A DNA stretch of 64,000 nucleotides from contig NZ_JBBMFO010000005.1 in assembly GCF_040096015.1 (NCBI RefSeq), positions 1-64,000 on the forward strand, in the 5' to 3' direction. Made by a program: the position numbers and the translations under genes. This DNA comes from Peptoniphilus_A hominis (lineage in GTDB: Bacteria; Bacillota; Clostridia; Tissierellales; Peptoniphilaceae). Shown here piece after piece: positions 1 through 7,542 of the stretch; the first letter of the stretch is position 1; each line of letters starts with the position of its first letter. Below the pieces are notes generated by a model. The model was given only the letters and a program-made list of their open reading frames with translations, did no database searches and had not been told where the DNA came from.

Positions 1-26
1 TTTATAAGTCTTAGACAAGTAAATAT

Positions 27-77
27 TTGCTAAATTTTAGCAATAAAAGAAGGAACTGAGCCAAGTGCTTAGTTCCT
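27..77 (+). ncRNA. End of an unidentified structured transcript
   Basis: Two inverted repeats lie just before a terminator. The first pairs 27-33 with 37-43 (TTGCTAA/TTAGCAA). The second pairs 51-61 with 67-77 (11 bp with one G-U, loop of 5). No open reading frame covers them, so they look like the 3' part of a leader, riboswitch or small RNA that begins before the window. I cannot assign a family. Confidence 0.35.
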
Positions 78-89
78 CCTTACATAAGG

Positions 90-125
90 ATACCCTCTTA
101 GGTTTTGCTTAAGAGGGTATTTTTG
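90..125 (+). terminator. Intrinsic terminator
   Basis: A perfect 11-bp stem (90-100 with 110-120, ATACCCTCTTA/TAAGAGGGTAT) has a 9-nt loop and is followed by a run of T. It ends the unknown transcript entering from the left edge. Confidence 0.8.
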
Positions 126-179
126 TAATATCAATAAAGTTTTTTTATTTCATTTCTCATTCTTATTTTGCCAGCGTGG

Positions 180-219
180 TAAAAAACCTTGCCTGCCCTC
201 TTGGGATTTAAGAGGGGCA
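180..219 (-). terminator. Possible terminator of the PBP gene
   Basis: Read on the minus strand, a stem formed by 194-202 and 210-219 (one bulged G) is followed about 7 nt later by six T residues (181-186). The spacer between stem and T run is longer than usual, so this is a weak call. Nothing else is seen between 126 and 312. Confidence 0.35.
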
Positions 220-312
220 TAAGTTTTATTCTTCTCCTTCTTCTTTTTGGCTTTATAAGTTTTATAAAGGCTATTAGTTTAATTAGGCTCTTTAATTTTT
301 TCATATTTCCTC

Positions 313-3207
313 CTATTTTTTCTTCTTACTTGTTTTACTTGTCTTTGTTTTATCTGAAGATTTTTTTGATTTTTCTTGTTTTGATGATTTTTTAGCCTTA
401 TCTTTTTTTGGCGAATTATTTTCTTCCTCACCAAATTCATTATACCATTCTCTAGTGTGAACATCGCAGTGTTCCTTTGGGAGAGTCATGTAGTCGTCAG
501 GATAAATTCCGTAGTGATCCTTGGCATCATATTTTTCTTTTCTCTCGAAACGAACTGTGTATAGGACTGACTCACTTGGGCAAAACTGCGTTGCAAGTTT
601 ATTGGAGTCCTTGCAAATTAAATATTTTTTAAATAAGTCGTCTTGCTCACTTGGCTCAGTGCCAGAAATATATTTTTCACTGTAAGATGCGCCTGCGTAA
701 TCGCTCATCTTTGTGGCAAGCTTGCCGCTCTTTGAAGAAATTTTTCTCGTGACAATATAGGATGGGTCTTCGTCAAAATTTTCAGCCTTGCTCAAATTTT
801 TTGTCATCGTGTTAAATAAGTCAATTGCCGATGACTTATCTGATGCAAGAGAAATTTTTGGCGAGTCTGCTCCTAGCCAAAGGGAAATTGTGTGGCTCTT
901 ATTAAAACCATTGACAAAATAATCTGAATTGACCTTGTTTTGTCCCAGGTAAGCGCCAGTTTCTGACTTGCCAATGTGGGCGCCCCTTGCGTTGCCCCTA
1001 TCGCTATTGGAAATAAATACATCCTTTAAAAGGTGAGAAGTCTTTTCGTCAAAAAGTTTTTTCTTCTTGTTGGAGTTATCAATAATTATATTTCCACTTG
1101 GGTCTTCAATTTTTAAAATTGCCGTCTCTTCTTTATATACTCCGTCATTGGAAATTGTCTGATACATCTTTGATAATTGAGAAAGACTTATGCCAACTTG
1201 CATATTGCCAAGGGCAAGAGACTCCAAGTTTTCGTCGTTTTTCTTTTTGTTGTCCCTGTGGTCTATAAAATAATCGTCGCCATCTTCTCTTATTATTTCA
1301 AATTTTTTAAGGACATCTATGGCCTTGTCCTTTCCAATTTCCTTTAGGACTTCTGCCGCAATGACATTGGAAGAATTTTCCATGGCAAGGCGAAGAGTCA
1401 TGAGACCCTTAAAGGAATCATAATAATTGTGTGGCCAAAACATTCCGTCAACAGTTGTTGGCACATCGTCATAAACGTCGCCAAGAGTTTTTTCCTCCAT
1501 AAGGGCAGGTAGGTAAACAGAAAAAGGTGTTAAAGAAGAGCCGGGCTGCCTGTAGGAGTCTGTTGCACGATTTAAAATTTTTGCATTCTTTGTCCTTACA
1601 TCAAGGCCTCCAATTATTCCCTCCACGAAGCCACTGTCATTGTTGACAACAATCATGGCAGATTGTGGTTGCATAAGAGGACTTGGGTTGAAGTCAAAAT
1701 ATTTATTTGAAATAATTAAGTTGTCATTTTGAAGTCTATAAAAGTCTGGATAGTCCTTTAAGTAGGCTCCGTCAATAATTAAATAATTGTTTTTAAGTTC
1801 TCCTGCACCTTCTTCAATTTTTAGACCGCCAATTTCATAGGTGTTTAAAATTTTATTGTCGTCAATAATATAGGCGTCTATGATGTCAATTTTTTGTCCC
1901 AAGTCCTTAAAGTAAAGGCTCTTAATTTTTAAATCGCCATGAGAGGAGATGCTGTAAGATGATTTTGGAATTACCAAATTAAAATTTTCATCTAAAATAT
2001 TGTTGCGAGCGAAGTATAAAATTTCGTCGCCAAAGATAATGTTGTTGCCCTCATCGAAGTTTAGGTTTAACATCCTGCTGCCGCCACTTGATGACCTATT
2101 TAACAAAAAGTTTTTGAAGTTTTCGTACTTGTCTTCTAAGTCCTTTTGAATATTTTCATCAATTGTGGAGTAAACCTTGTAGCCGCCAGTGAAAAGTTTG
2201 TGCTCGCCTTCTTCCAAAGATGTCTTATAAAAATCAGCAAGGTACCTAGAAGCCTCTTTTTTTATGTAGTCAGTGGAATAGGTAGACATTGTGTGATTTT
2301 TAAAATTGCGAGGGTTTAGGGCGCTTACTATGTCATAATTTTTTGCACGCTCATATTCCTTGTCGTCAATGTAGCCAAGCTCGTGCATTCTCATTAAGAC
2401 AGTTTTTTGCCTCTTAAAGGCGTCATCATTTAAAACCATGTATAAATCCTTGCCGTCAATTTCGCGAGTGCCAATGACCTTATAATCTTCCTTCAAATAT
2501 TCTTGGGGAACAGATTTAAAGGGCGAATAATTTGTTGGGGACTTTGGTATGCCAGCAAGAAGGGCAGCTTCGGCAATGTTAAGGTCCACTGCATCCTTAG
2601 AAAAATAAGTTTGGGCAGCGGCTTCAATGCCATAGGCACCTTGTCCCAAGTTGATTCTATTTAAATAAGCTTCCAAGATTTCATTTTTGTCTAAGACATC
2701 TTCAACACGAAGAGAAAGGTAAGCCTCTTGAATTTTTCTGCCAAGAGTTTTTTGGTTAGTTAGATAAACTGAACGCACCAGTTGCTGAGTTATAGTTGAG
2801 CCACCACGCAAAAGAGAGCGAGACTTTATATTTGCGGCAATGGAAGATGCAATGCCAATGGGGTCCAGACCCTTGTGCTTATAAAATCTGTGGTCCTCAA
2901 TGGCTATGAAGGCATTTTTCACATTGTCGGGAATGTCATCTATGTCAATTAGTGTTCTATACTCAAGAGATTCAATTTTTTCAATTAAATTTCCCTCTTT
3001 AGAATAAATATAGGAGCTCTGATTAAAGGAGGAGCTCAAATTATTTAAGTCTGTGGCAGGAGTTTTTGAAATAATTGAAACGATAAGTGCTGAAAAAAAT
3101 GAAATAATTAAAACAAAAATTAAAAGCAGAATTAAAAGTCCGATTTCAATTTTTTGACCCTTATTTAAATTTTTAAAATTATTTTTAAAGTGTGCAAAAT
3201 TTTTCAT
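313..3207 (-). CDS. Class A PBP-like glycosyltransferase, degraded transpeptidase
   Basis: A bitopic cell-wall enzyme of 964 residues. A membrane anchor lies at about 22-46. The GT51 glycosyltransferase domain is intact: catalytic Glu104 in EDHRFYKHKGLD, then GGSTITQQLVR. This half should polymerise lipid II into glycan. In the transpeptidase domain the SxxK motif reads PGSSLTP, with Ser557 kept but Thr560 where Lys is expected. SSN (612-614) is normal, and the KTG box reads KSE (747-749). Penicillin-sensitive crosslinking is therefore doubtful. The tail is lysine-rich. ATG 3207 was chosen because AGGAG lies 7 nt upstream; a TTG at 3225 would overlap that site. It stands alone, divergent from the HicA gene. 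Confidence 0.9.
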   Translation of the reverse strand: MKNFAHFKNNFKNLNKGQKIEIGLLILLLIFVLIISFFSALIVSIISKTPATDLNNLSSSFNQSSYIYSKEGNLIEKIESLEYRTLIDIDDIPDNVKNAFIAIEDHRFYKHKGLDPIGIASSIAANIKSRSLLRGGSTITQQLVRSVYLTNQKTLGRKIQEAYLSLRVEDVLDKNEILEAYLNRINLGQGAYGIEAAAQTYFSKDAVDLNIAEAALLAGIPKSPTNYSPFKSVPQEYLKEDYKVIGTREIDGKDLYMVLNDDAFKRQKTVLMRMHELGYIDDKEYERAKNYDIVSALNPRNFKNHTMSTYSTDYIKKEASRYLADFYKTSLEEGEHKLFTGGYKVYSTIDENIQKDLEDKYENFKNFLLNRSSSGGSRMLNLNFDEGNNIIFGDEILYFARNNILDENFNLVIPKSSYSISSHGDLKIKSLYFKDLGQKIDIIDAYIIDDNKILNTYEIGGLKIEEGAGELKNNYLIIDGAYLKDYPDFYRLQNDNLIISNKYFDFNPSPLMQPQSAMIVVNNDSGFVEGIIGGLDVRTKNAKILNRATDSYRQPGSSLTPFSVYLPALMEEKTLGDVYDDVPTTVDGMFWPHNYYDSFKGLMTLRLAMENSSNVIAAEVLKEIGKDKAIDVLKKFEIIREDGDDYFIDHRDNKKKNDENLESLALGNMQVGISLSQLSKMYQTISNDGVYKEETAILKIEDPSGNIIIDNSNKKKKLFDEKTSHLLKDVFISNSDRGNARGAHIGKSETGAYLGQNKVNSDYFVNGFNKSHTISLWLGADSPKISLASDKSSAIDLFNTMTKNLSKAENFDEDPSYIVTRKISSKSGKLATKMSDYAGASYSEKYISGTEPSEQDDLFKKYLICKDSNKLATQFCPSESVLYTVRFERKEKYDAKDHYGIYPDDYMTLPKEHCDVHTREWYNEFGEEENNSPKKDKAKKSSKQEKSKKSSDKTKTSKTSKKKK

Positions 3208-3224
3208 AGTTACTCCTTTTTTCA

Positions 3225-3253
3225 ATTATAACATTTTAAGAAGATGATTACTA
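3225..3253 (-). promoter_or_regulatory. Putative PBP promoter
   Basis: The minus strand has an extended -10 (TGT-TATAAT, hexamer at 3225-3230) with a poor -35. The expected start near 3218 gives a very short leader that begins at the Shine-Dalgarno site. Confidence 0.45.
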
Positions 3254-3281
3254 TTATGTTAATTGGCTAAATAGTATTCTA

Positions 3282-3312
3282 TTGGTTTTTTATTAAGTGA
3301 TTGTAGTATAAT
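3282..3312 (+). promoter_or_regulatory. Putative promoter of the HicA-HicB locus
   Basis: TATAAT at 3307-3312 with TTGGTT at 3282-3287, spacing 19. A second TATAAT at 3375-3380 is too close to the ATG at 3384 to make a full-length message. The leader is AT-rich and empty otherwise. Confidence 0.3.
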
Positions 3313-3383
3313 GTTATTACATATAAGAATTTTATAAAAAATAATTTTAAGTTAGTAATGTAGTAAAATAAGGGTATAATATT

Positions 3384-3632
3384 ATGACAAAGAAAGATAA
3401 GTTAATAAAAGATTTTAGAAGTGCTTCCGCAAAAAACAAATCATATAAAGATTTGGTAAAGCTTGCGGGTTATTTGGATTTAAAAATTCAACAAGGACAG
3501 GGTTCTAGGTTTAAAATTTTTGATGCAAAAAATAGAAAATTATTAGAGTTACATAAAAAAAGTGAAGATCAAAACTTTAGAGAATATGAAATAAAATATA
3601 TAAGAGAAATGTTAGATAAGCTAGGGGTGTAA
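3384..3632 (+). CDS. hicA: HicA-family toxin-like protein
   Basis: 82 residues matching the longer type of HicA, a small double-stranded-RNA-binding-fold mRNA interferase. Visible landmarks are a basic N-terminal helix, a GQGSRFKI strand (residues 38-45) and a C-terminal helix ending in REMLDKLGV. Many HicA proteins carry a catalytic His in the GSH position; this one has Arg, and the HRPH-like segment of long HicAs is reduced to a single His (LHKKS). RNase activity is therefore uncertain. The stop is 1 nt before the hicB start, the usual toxin-first order. A weak AAGGG lies upstream of the ATG. The assignment rests on pattern recognition. Confidence 0.7.
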   Translation: MTKKDKLIKDFRSASAKNKSYKDLVKLAGYLDLKIQQGQGSRFKIFDAKNRKLLELHKKSEDQNFREYEIKYIREMLDKLGV

Positions 3633-3633
3633 T

Positions 3634-3855
3634 ATGAAATATTTAAAACACAATGGTTATATAGGAGACATTAATTTTTCTGAGGAAGATAATTTGTATT
3701 ATGGCAAGATTCAAGGGATTTATGCAATAGTTGCCTATGATGGAAAAAATTTAGAGGAATTAAAAGAAGATTTTAAGGAAGCTATCAAAAGTTATGAAGA
3801 GGATTTTGAAACAGAAAAAGCTATAAAGAGTTTTGATGATGCTCTAGTAGTTTAA
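3634..3855 (+). CDS. hicB: HicB-family antitoxin-like protein (first copy)
   Basis: 73 residues of the short HicB kind, a degenerate RNase-H-like fold that binds and neutralises HicA. It shows the family pattern: a short strand ending in GYIGDINF, then YYGKIQGI, an A-V-YDGKN turn and a helix (LEELKEDFKEAIKSYEED). No separate DNA-binding domain is present at this length, so autoregulation would need the toxin or another partner. It starts 1 nt after hicA and is translationally coupled. A related gene follows 23 nt later. Confidence 0.75.
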   Translation: MKYLKHNGYIGDINFSEEDNLYYGKIQGIYAIVAYDGKNLEELKEDFKEAIKSYEEDFETEKAIKSFDDALVV

Positions 3856-3878
3856 ATTTTAGAGGATTGAGGGCTGAT

Positions 3879-4097
3879 ATGAAGTTATTACAGTATAATA
3901 AACTTTTGGGTTCTTTAGAGTACGATAAAGAAGATAAGGTATATATTGGAGAAATTTTAGGAATAGATGCTTATTGTCCATTTTTTGGAGACACTGAAGA
4001 AAAAGCAAAGGAAGATTTTAAAAAAGCTTGCATTGAATATACTGAATTTTGTAAAGAATCAGAAAAATCTAAAACGCAAATAATAGAAGTTAGCTAA
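3879..4097 (+). CDS. Second HicB-like protein
   Basis: 72 residues with the same layout as its neighbour: a strand LLGSLEYDKEDKVYIGEILG, a turn, then EEKAKEDFKKACIEYTEFCKE. The hydrophobic core spacing matches, but most side chains differ, so this is an old duplication or a recruited second HicB. ATG 3879 has GAGGG about 6 nt upstream; a TTG at 3867 is poorly placed. It is the last gene before a terminator and so belongs to the same transcript. It may be a second antitoxin, a decoy or a regulator; the sequence cannot tell which. Confidence 0.65.
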   Translation: MKLLQYNKLLGSLEYDKEDKVYIGEILGIDAYCPFFGDTEEKAKEDFKKACIEYTEFCKESEKSKTQIIEVS

Positions 4098-4106
4098 AAA
4101 CAAGAG

Positions 4107-4132
4107 ACAAGGCTAGTGGGCCTTGTTTTTTT
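4107..4132 (+). terminator. Terminator of the HicA-HicB locus
   Basis: A 7-bp stem ACAAGGC/GCCTTGT (4107-4113 with 4120-4126) followed by seven T. Confidence 0.8.
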
Positions 4133-4172
4133 ATGGGAAATTTTTTTAAAAGAGGAATTTGTCATTATGTAG

Positions 4173-4178
4173 TATAAT
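4173..4178 (+). promoter_or_regulatory. -10 box implying a leaderless hflX message
   Basis: TATAAT at 4173-4178. The expected transcription start is position 4185, which is the A of the hflX ATG. No Shine-Dalgarno site is present between them. No good -35 is visible. Confidence 0.4.
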
Positions 4179-4184
4179 GTAGTC

Positions 4185-5474
4185 ATGGATAATGTTTATT
4201 TAGAGAATTTAAATTCAAATAAAAAATTAGAGAGAGTTATTATTGTTGGCACAAATATGGGCGCCTACCCTCACAGCCTTGAGACTTCTATGAAGGAGCT
4301 TAGTGACCTTGTCTTTGCAGATGGGGCAGAGGTTGTTGGTGAAGTTACGCAAAATATTTTAAAGTTCAATCCAAAATATTTAATTGGCTCAGGTAAGGTT
4401 GACGAGATAAAGGAAATGGTTGAGCTCTTAGAAGTTGATGCCGTTGTCTTTAATGACGAGCTTTCTGGCATACAAGTTAGGAACTTGGAGAAGAGAATTA
4501 AAAAGAAAGTAATTGACAGGACAAATTTAATCCTAGATATTTTTGGACTTCGCGCCACAACTTATGAGGCTAAGCTTCAAGTTGAGCTTGCCATGCTGGA
4601 GTATCAACTGCCTAGACTTCTTGGCATCGACGGATGGTCAAGGACTGGCGGTGGTATTGGTACCAGGGGACCTGGTGAACAAATTATTGAAACTGACAGG
4701 AGAAGGTTAAAGAGAGAAATCGACAAAATTAAGGAAAAGCTTGACAAGGCAAAGAAGACTAGAGATACGACTAGGACTAGAAGACTTGATTCCAATATTC
4801 CCATTGTTTCCCTTGTTGGCTACACCAATGCAGGCAAGTCCACAATCTTAAATAGATTAAAGGATGAGGACTCAGGAGAGGTCTCTGTGAGAAATATGCT
4901 CTTTGAAACTCTTGACCCATCTTCAAGAAAGGCAAGGCTCCTTTCTGGTCGCGAGTTTATAATTTCCGACACTGTTGGTTTTGTTTCCAAGCTTCCCACA
5001 AAAATTGTTGAAGCTTTTAAGTCAACTCTTGAAGAAATCAAGTATTCTGATTTAATTCTCCATGTCATTGACGCATCAAGCGAGGACCTAGAAATTCAGT
5101 ACAAGACTACTATGTCTATCTTAAAGGACATTGACGTCTTGGACAAAAATATAATTACAGTTTTTAACAAGGTTGACAAGGTAAATACAGAGGACATAAA
5201 TCTTCCTTTAAAAGTTTTGCCTGAGAAAAAGATTTATATTTCTGCCAAAAATGACGAGAACATGGATGAGCTTTTAAAGATCATCGAAGACAATCTCAAG
5301 GAAAAATATTTTGATGTGAAATTAAAATTTGCCTACAGCGACACAGATTTACTCTACAAGTTAGTTGAAAAATTTGATGCAAAGCCTCTTTATGAAGATG
5401 ACGGAATTTATTTGGAATTAAAGCTAGAGGAAAGGGAATACGAAAAAGTAAAGGATTATGTTGTAAATGTATAA
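4185..5474 (+). CDS. hflX: Ribosome-splitting GTPase HflX
   Basis: 429 residues. HflX binds stalled 70S ribosomes in the cytoplasm and splits them, coupled to GTP hydrolysis. The N-terminal nucleotide-binding-like domain ends with the diagnostic glycine-rich segment SRTGGGIGTRGPGEQIIETD (about 155-174). A helical linker follows, then the GTPase domain with G1 GYTNAGKST (from residue 212), G3 DTVGF, and G4 NKVD. Length is normal. The start has no ribosome-binding site; a TATAAT sits exactly where a leaderless message would need it. It is the first gene of an apparent operon with yigZ, nadE and two small membrane-protein genes. Confidence 0.93.
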   Translation: MDNVYLENLNSNKKLERVIIVGTNMGAYPHSLETSMKELSDLVFADGAEVVGEVTQNILKFNPKYLIGSGKVDEIKEMVELLEVDAVVFNDELSGIQVRNLEKRIKKKVIDRTNLILDIFGLRATTYEAKLQVELAMLEYQLPRLLGIDGWSRTGGGIGTRGPGEQIIETDRRRLKREIDKIKEKLDKAKKTRDTTRTRRLDSNIPIVSLVGYTNAGKSTILNRLKDEDSGEVSVRNMLFETLDPSSRKARLLSGREFIISDTVGFVSKLPTKIVEAFKSTLEEIKYSDLILHVIDASSEDLEIQYKTTMSILKDIDVLDKNIITVFNKVDKVNTEDINLPLKVLPEKKIYISAKNDENMDELLKIIEDNLKEKYFDVKLKFAYSDTDLLYKLVEKFDAKPLYEDDGIYLELKLEEREYEKVKDYVVNV

Positions 5475-6099
5475 TTCAATTTTAAAAAGTGGAAAAGCTG
5501 AAATTGAAATAAAAAAATCTATTTTCATTGGCAGAGCTTTTTTCGTAAAAAGTGAAGAGGAAGCCCTTGAAATTTTAAAAGATGTAAAGGAAATTGAGAG
5601 GTCTGCCACTCACAACTGCCACGCCTATATAATTGGCGAAGATGGACTTACCCAGAGATATTCTGATGATGGAGAGCCTTCTGGCACAGCTGGAGTTCCC
5701 ATGCTTGAAGTCCTAAAAAAAGAAGACATGAGAAATGTCCTTGTCATTGTCACTCGTTACTTTGGTGGCACAAAGCTAGGCGCTGGTGGACTTGTGAGAG
5801 CTTACACTGATGCAGTTGTAAAGGCCCTTGACCATGCTAAAAGAGTTGTGAGGAAAAATTTCACAAGGACAAAAATAATTTATGACTACACCTTTCATGG
5901 CGCTATAATTAATTTACTTGCCAATGAAAATTTTAAAATCATTGAAGAAAATTACACAGATAAAGTTGAGGTCACAATTGATATTGCAGATGACAAAAGC
6001 ATTTTAGACAAAATTAGAGACTTGACCTCTGCAAATTTTATAAATGAAGACTTAGAGGAAATTGAACTTCCAACCATTGAGGGAAAAATTATTTATTAA
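5467..6099 (+). CDS. yigZ: YigZ/IMPACT-family protein
   Basis: 210 residues of the UPF0029/IMPACT family, conserved cytoplasmic proteins linked in eukaryotes to control of the Gcn2 stress kinase. The bacterial role is not settled. The N-terminal domain carries the family hallmarks HNCHAYIIG, SDDGEPSGTAGVPMLEV and TRYFGGTKLGAGGLVRAY (about 50-120); the C-terminal half is the DUF1949 ferredoxin-like domain. It overlaps hflX by 8 nt, so the two are translationally coupled, which suggests a role around the ribosome or stress. Confidence 0.9.
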   Translation: MYNSILKSGKAEIEIKKSIFIGRAFFVKSEEEALEILKDVKEIERSATHNCHAYIIGEDGLTQRYSDDGEPSGTAGVPMLEVLKKEDMRNVLVIVTRYFGGTKLGAGGLVRAYTDAVVKALDHAKRVVRKNFTRTKIIYDYTFHGAIINLLANENFKIIEENYTDKVEVTIDIADDKSILDKIRDLTSANFINEDLEEIELPTIEGKIIY

Positions 6100-6114
6100 A
6101 AATTAGGAGACATT

Positions 6115-6831
6115 ATGGATTATAAAAAAGTTACAGAAGATTTAGAAAAATGGGTAGGCGACTATGCAAAAAAAGTTGGCGCCAAGGGATTTATTTTTGG
6201 CCTATCAGGTGGAATTGATTCAGCAGTTATTGCTGCCATAGCCAAAAGAGTTTTCCCAGACAATTCTCTTGGTCTAATTATGCCTTGTGACAGCATAGAT
6301 AAGGATAGAGAAGACGCCCGAAAGGTTGCAAAGACAATAAATTTAGAGACAAAGACAATTGACTTGACAAGCACCTTTGAAGAGCTTATGAAGGCATCCT
6401 TTACATCAGAAAACAAGATGGCAAGGTCAAACATCAAGCCAAGACTTAGGATGACAACACTTTATTATTATGCCCAAGACCTTGGCTACTTAGTCCTTGG
6501 ACCATCAAATGCCAGCGAATGGTATCTTGGCTACTCAACAAAATATGGTGACTCTGGTGCAGACATTATGCCAATAGCAAATATTTTAAAGACAGATATT
6601 TTTGAAATAGCAAAGGAACTTGGTCTTCCAGAATTTATAATAAATAAAAAACCATCAGCAGGCCTTTGGGTGGGACAAACTGACGAAGATGAAATGGGCT
6701 TTACTTATGAAGTTCTTGACTCCTATATCAGGGGAGAAAAAGTTCCAGAAAAAGAAATAAAAGAAAAAATCGACAGGATGCACAAAAACTCTTCTCACAA
6801 GAGAGTCATGGCTCCAAAATTTGAAATTTAA
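6115..6831 (+). CDS. nadE: NH3-dependent NAD+ synthetase
   Basis: 238 residues. It makes NAD+ from deamido-NAD+, ATP and ammonia. The PP-loop SGGIDSAVIAA lies at about 31-41. ATP/deamido-NAD-binding segments include RMTTLYYYAQ, GPSNASEWYLGY and KPSAGLW. There is no N-terminal glutaminase domain, so it uses free ammonia (the short form). AGGAG precedes the ATG by 7 nt. With nadD elsewhere in the window, two of the last NAD steps are encoded here. Confidence 0.95.
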   Translation: MDYKKVTEDLEKWVGDYAKKVGAKGFIFGLSGGIDSAVIAAIAKRVFPDNSLGLIMPCDSIDKDREDARKVAKTINLETKTIDLTSTFEELMKASFTSENKMARSNIKPRLRMTTLYYYAQDLGYLVLGPSNASEWYLGYSTKYGDSGADIMPIANILKTDIFEIAKELGLPEFIINKKPSAGLWVGQTDEDEMGFTYEVLDSYIRGEKVPEKEIKEKIDRMHKNSSHKRVMAPKFEI

Positions 6832-6843
6832 AAGGGTGAAATT

Positions 6844-7026
6844 ATGGGAAATCATCAACTTAGAAATTTATCAATTTTATTGGTCATAATGGCAATTTTT
6901 GATTTGTATAAATACTTTACTTCTGAAATAATTATTTCAGACTTGATCTACAAATACATTTTTGTCATTGGAGTTTACCTAATAACTTGCTTTGTTATTT
7001 ATGTAATATCAAGGAGAAATGGTTAA
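6844..7026 (+). CDS. Small two-helix membrane protein A
   Basis: 60 residues, not recognised. Two hydrophobic stretches (about 8-24 and 38-55) separated by a short polar loop predict a helical hairpin in the membrane, ending in a basic SRRNG tail. It follows nadE by 12 nt and has a weak GGTGA site. It has no known motif. A second protein of the same length and plan follows directly, so the two may act as a pair. Confidence 0.6.
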   Translation: MGNHQLRNLSILLVIMAIFDLYKYFTSEIIISDLIYKYIFVIGVYLITCFVIYVISRRNG

Positions 7027-7027
7027 G

Positions 7028-7210
7028 ATGAAAGACTACATCAAAAATGCCCTAGTCTTATTTATTTACTTAATCCTTGTTAGGAGATTTTATATTTACA
7101 AGTTTGGGACCTATGAGGGAGAGAAATTAAAAATTGCCCTAATAGCCTTTGTCTTATATGTCTTAACTTACTTTGTCATAGAAAAAATAAAAAATAAAAA
7201 AGAAAATTAA
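7028..7210 (+). CDS. Small two-helix membrane protein B
   Basis: 60 residues, not recognised, with the same plan as the preceding gene: hydrophobic segments at about 6-22 and 34-51, a charged loop and a lysine-rich tail. AAGGAG at 7011-7016 can serve ATG 7019 (2 nt away) or ATG 7028 (11 nt away). The second is preferred because 2 nt is too short. It begins 1 nt after the previous stop. It is the last gene of the hflX operon; no terminator is seen before the next promoter. Confidence 0.55.
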   Translation: MKDYIKNALVLFIYLILVRRFYIYKFGTYEGEKLKIALIAFVLYVLTYFVIEKIKNKKEN

Positions 7211-7218
7211 AATTTTTC

Positions 7219-7247
7219 TTGACAAATAATTTTTATCTGCCTATAAT
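7219..7247 (+). promoter_or_regulatory. Consensus SigA promoter of the Phe T-box
   Basis: Perfect TTGACA (7219-7224), 17-nt spacer, perfect TATAAT (7242-7247). Transcription should start near 7254. Confidence 0.9.
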
Positions 7248-7253
7248 ACTTTC

Positions 7254-7511
7254 TAATAAAATAATAAATGCGAAGAAAGAGAAAAAGGTATTTTATAAGT
7301 CTCAAAGAGAGTGGGGATGGTGAGAGCCCACAGACAAGTTAGTATCATATATTCACTCTAAAGCATGAAGATTGAAAACAAGTAGATCTTCACGGCAGTC
7401 ACCGTTATCATGGACTAGAGATTGTTAGATCTTTATTGAGGAAATATTTATATTTCGAACTTAGGTGGTACCGCGAATCCTTCGCCCTATATGGGGTGAA
7501 GGATTTTTTTA
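7254..7511 (+). ncRNA. T-box leader, specifier UUC (Phe)
   Basis: A tRNA-sensing transcription attenuator. The T-box AGGTGGTACCGCG is at 7463-7475. Its UGGU reads discriminator base A, as in tRNA-Phe. Stem I closes with AGAG...CTCT, and the 3' side of the specifier loop reads TTC-A just before CTCT (TTC at 7352-7354). This is the same geometry as the Thr and Tyr leaders in this window. A terminator stem at 7476-7505 with a T run ends the leader. Uncharged tRNA-Phe should permit read-through into the receptor gene. No UGG (Trp) occupies the specifier position. Confidence 0.88.
7476..7511 (+). terminator. T-box terminator (Phe leader)
   Basis: Stem AATCCTTCGCCC with GGGGTGAAGGATT, followed by seven T. 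Its 5' arm overlaps the end of the T-box sequence, which provides the mutually exclusive antiterminator. Confidence 0.88.
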
Positions 7512-7542
7512 TTATTTTAAATAATTTTTTTGGAGGACAAAA

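Noticed and set aside
189..395. A 68-residue hydrophobic frame on the plus strand
   Set aside because: It is the antisense of the lysine-rich tail of the PBP gene and has no ribosome site.
3375..3380. TATAAT as the promoter of the HicA-like gene
   Set aside because: Only 3 nt separate it from the ATG, so the RNA would begin inside the gene.
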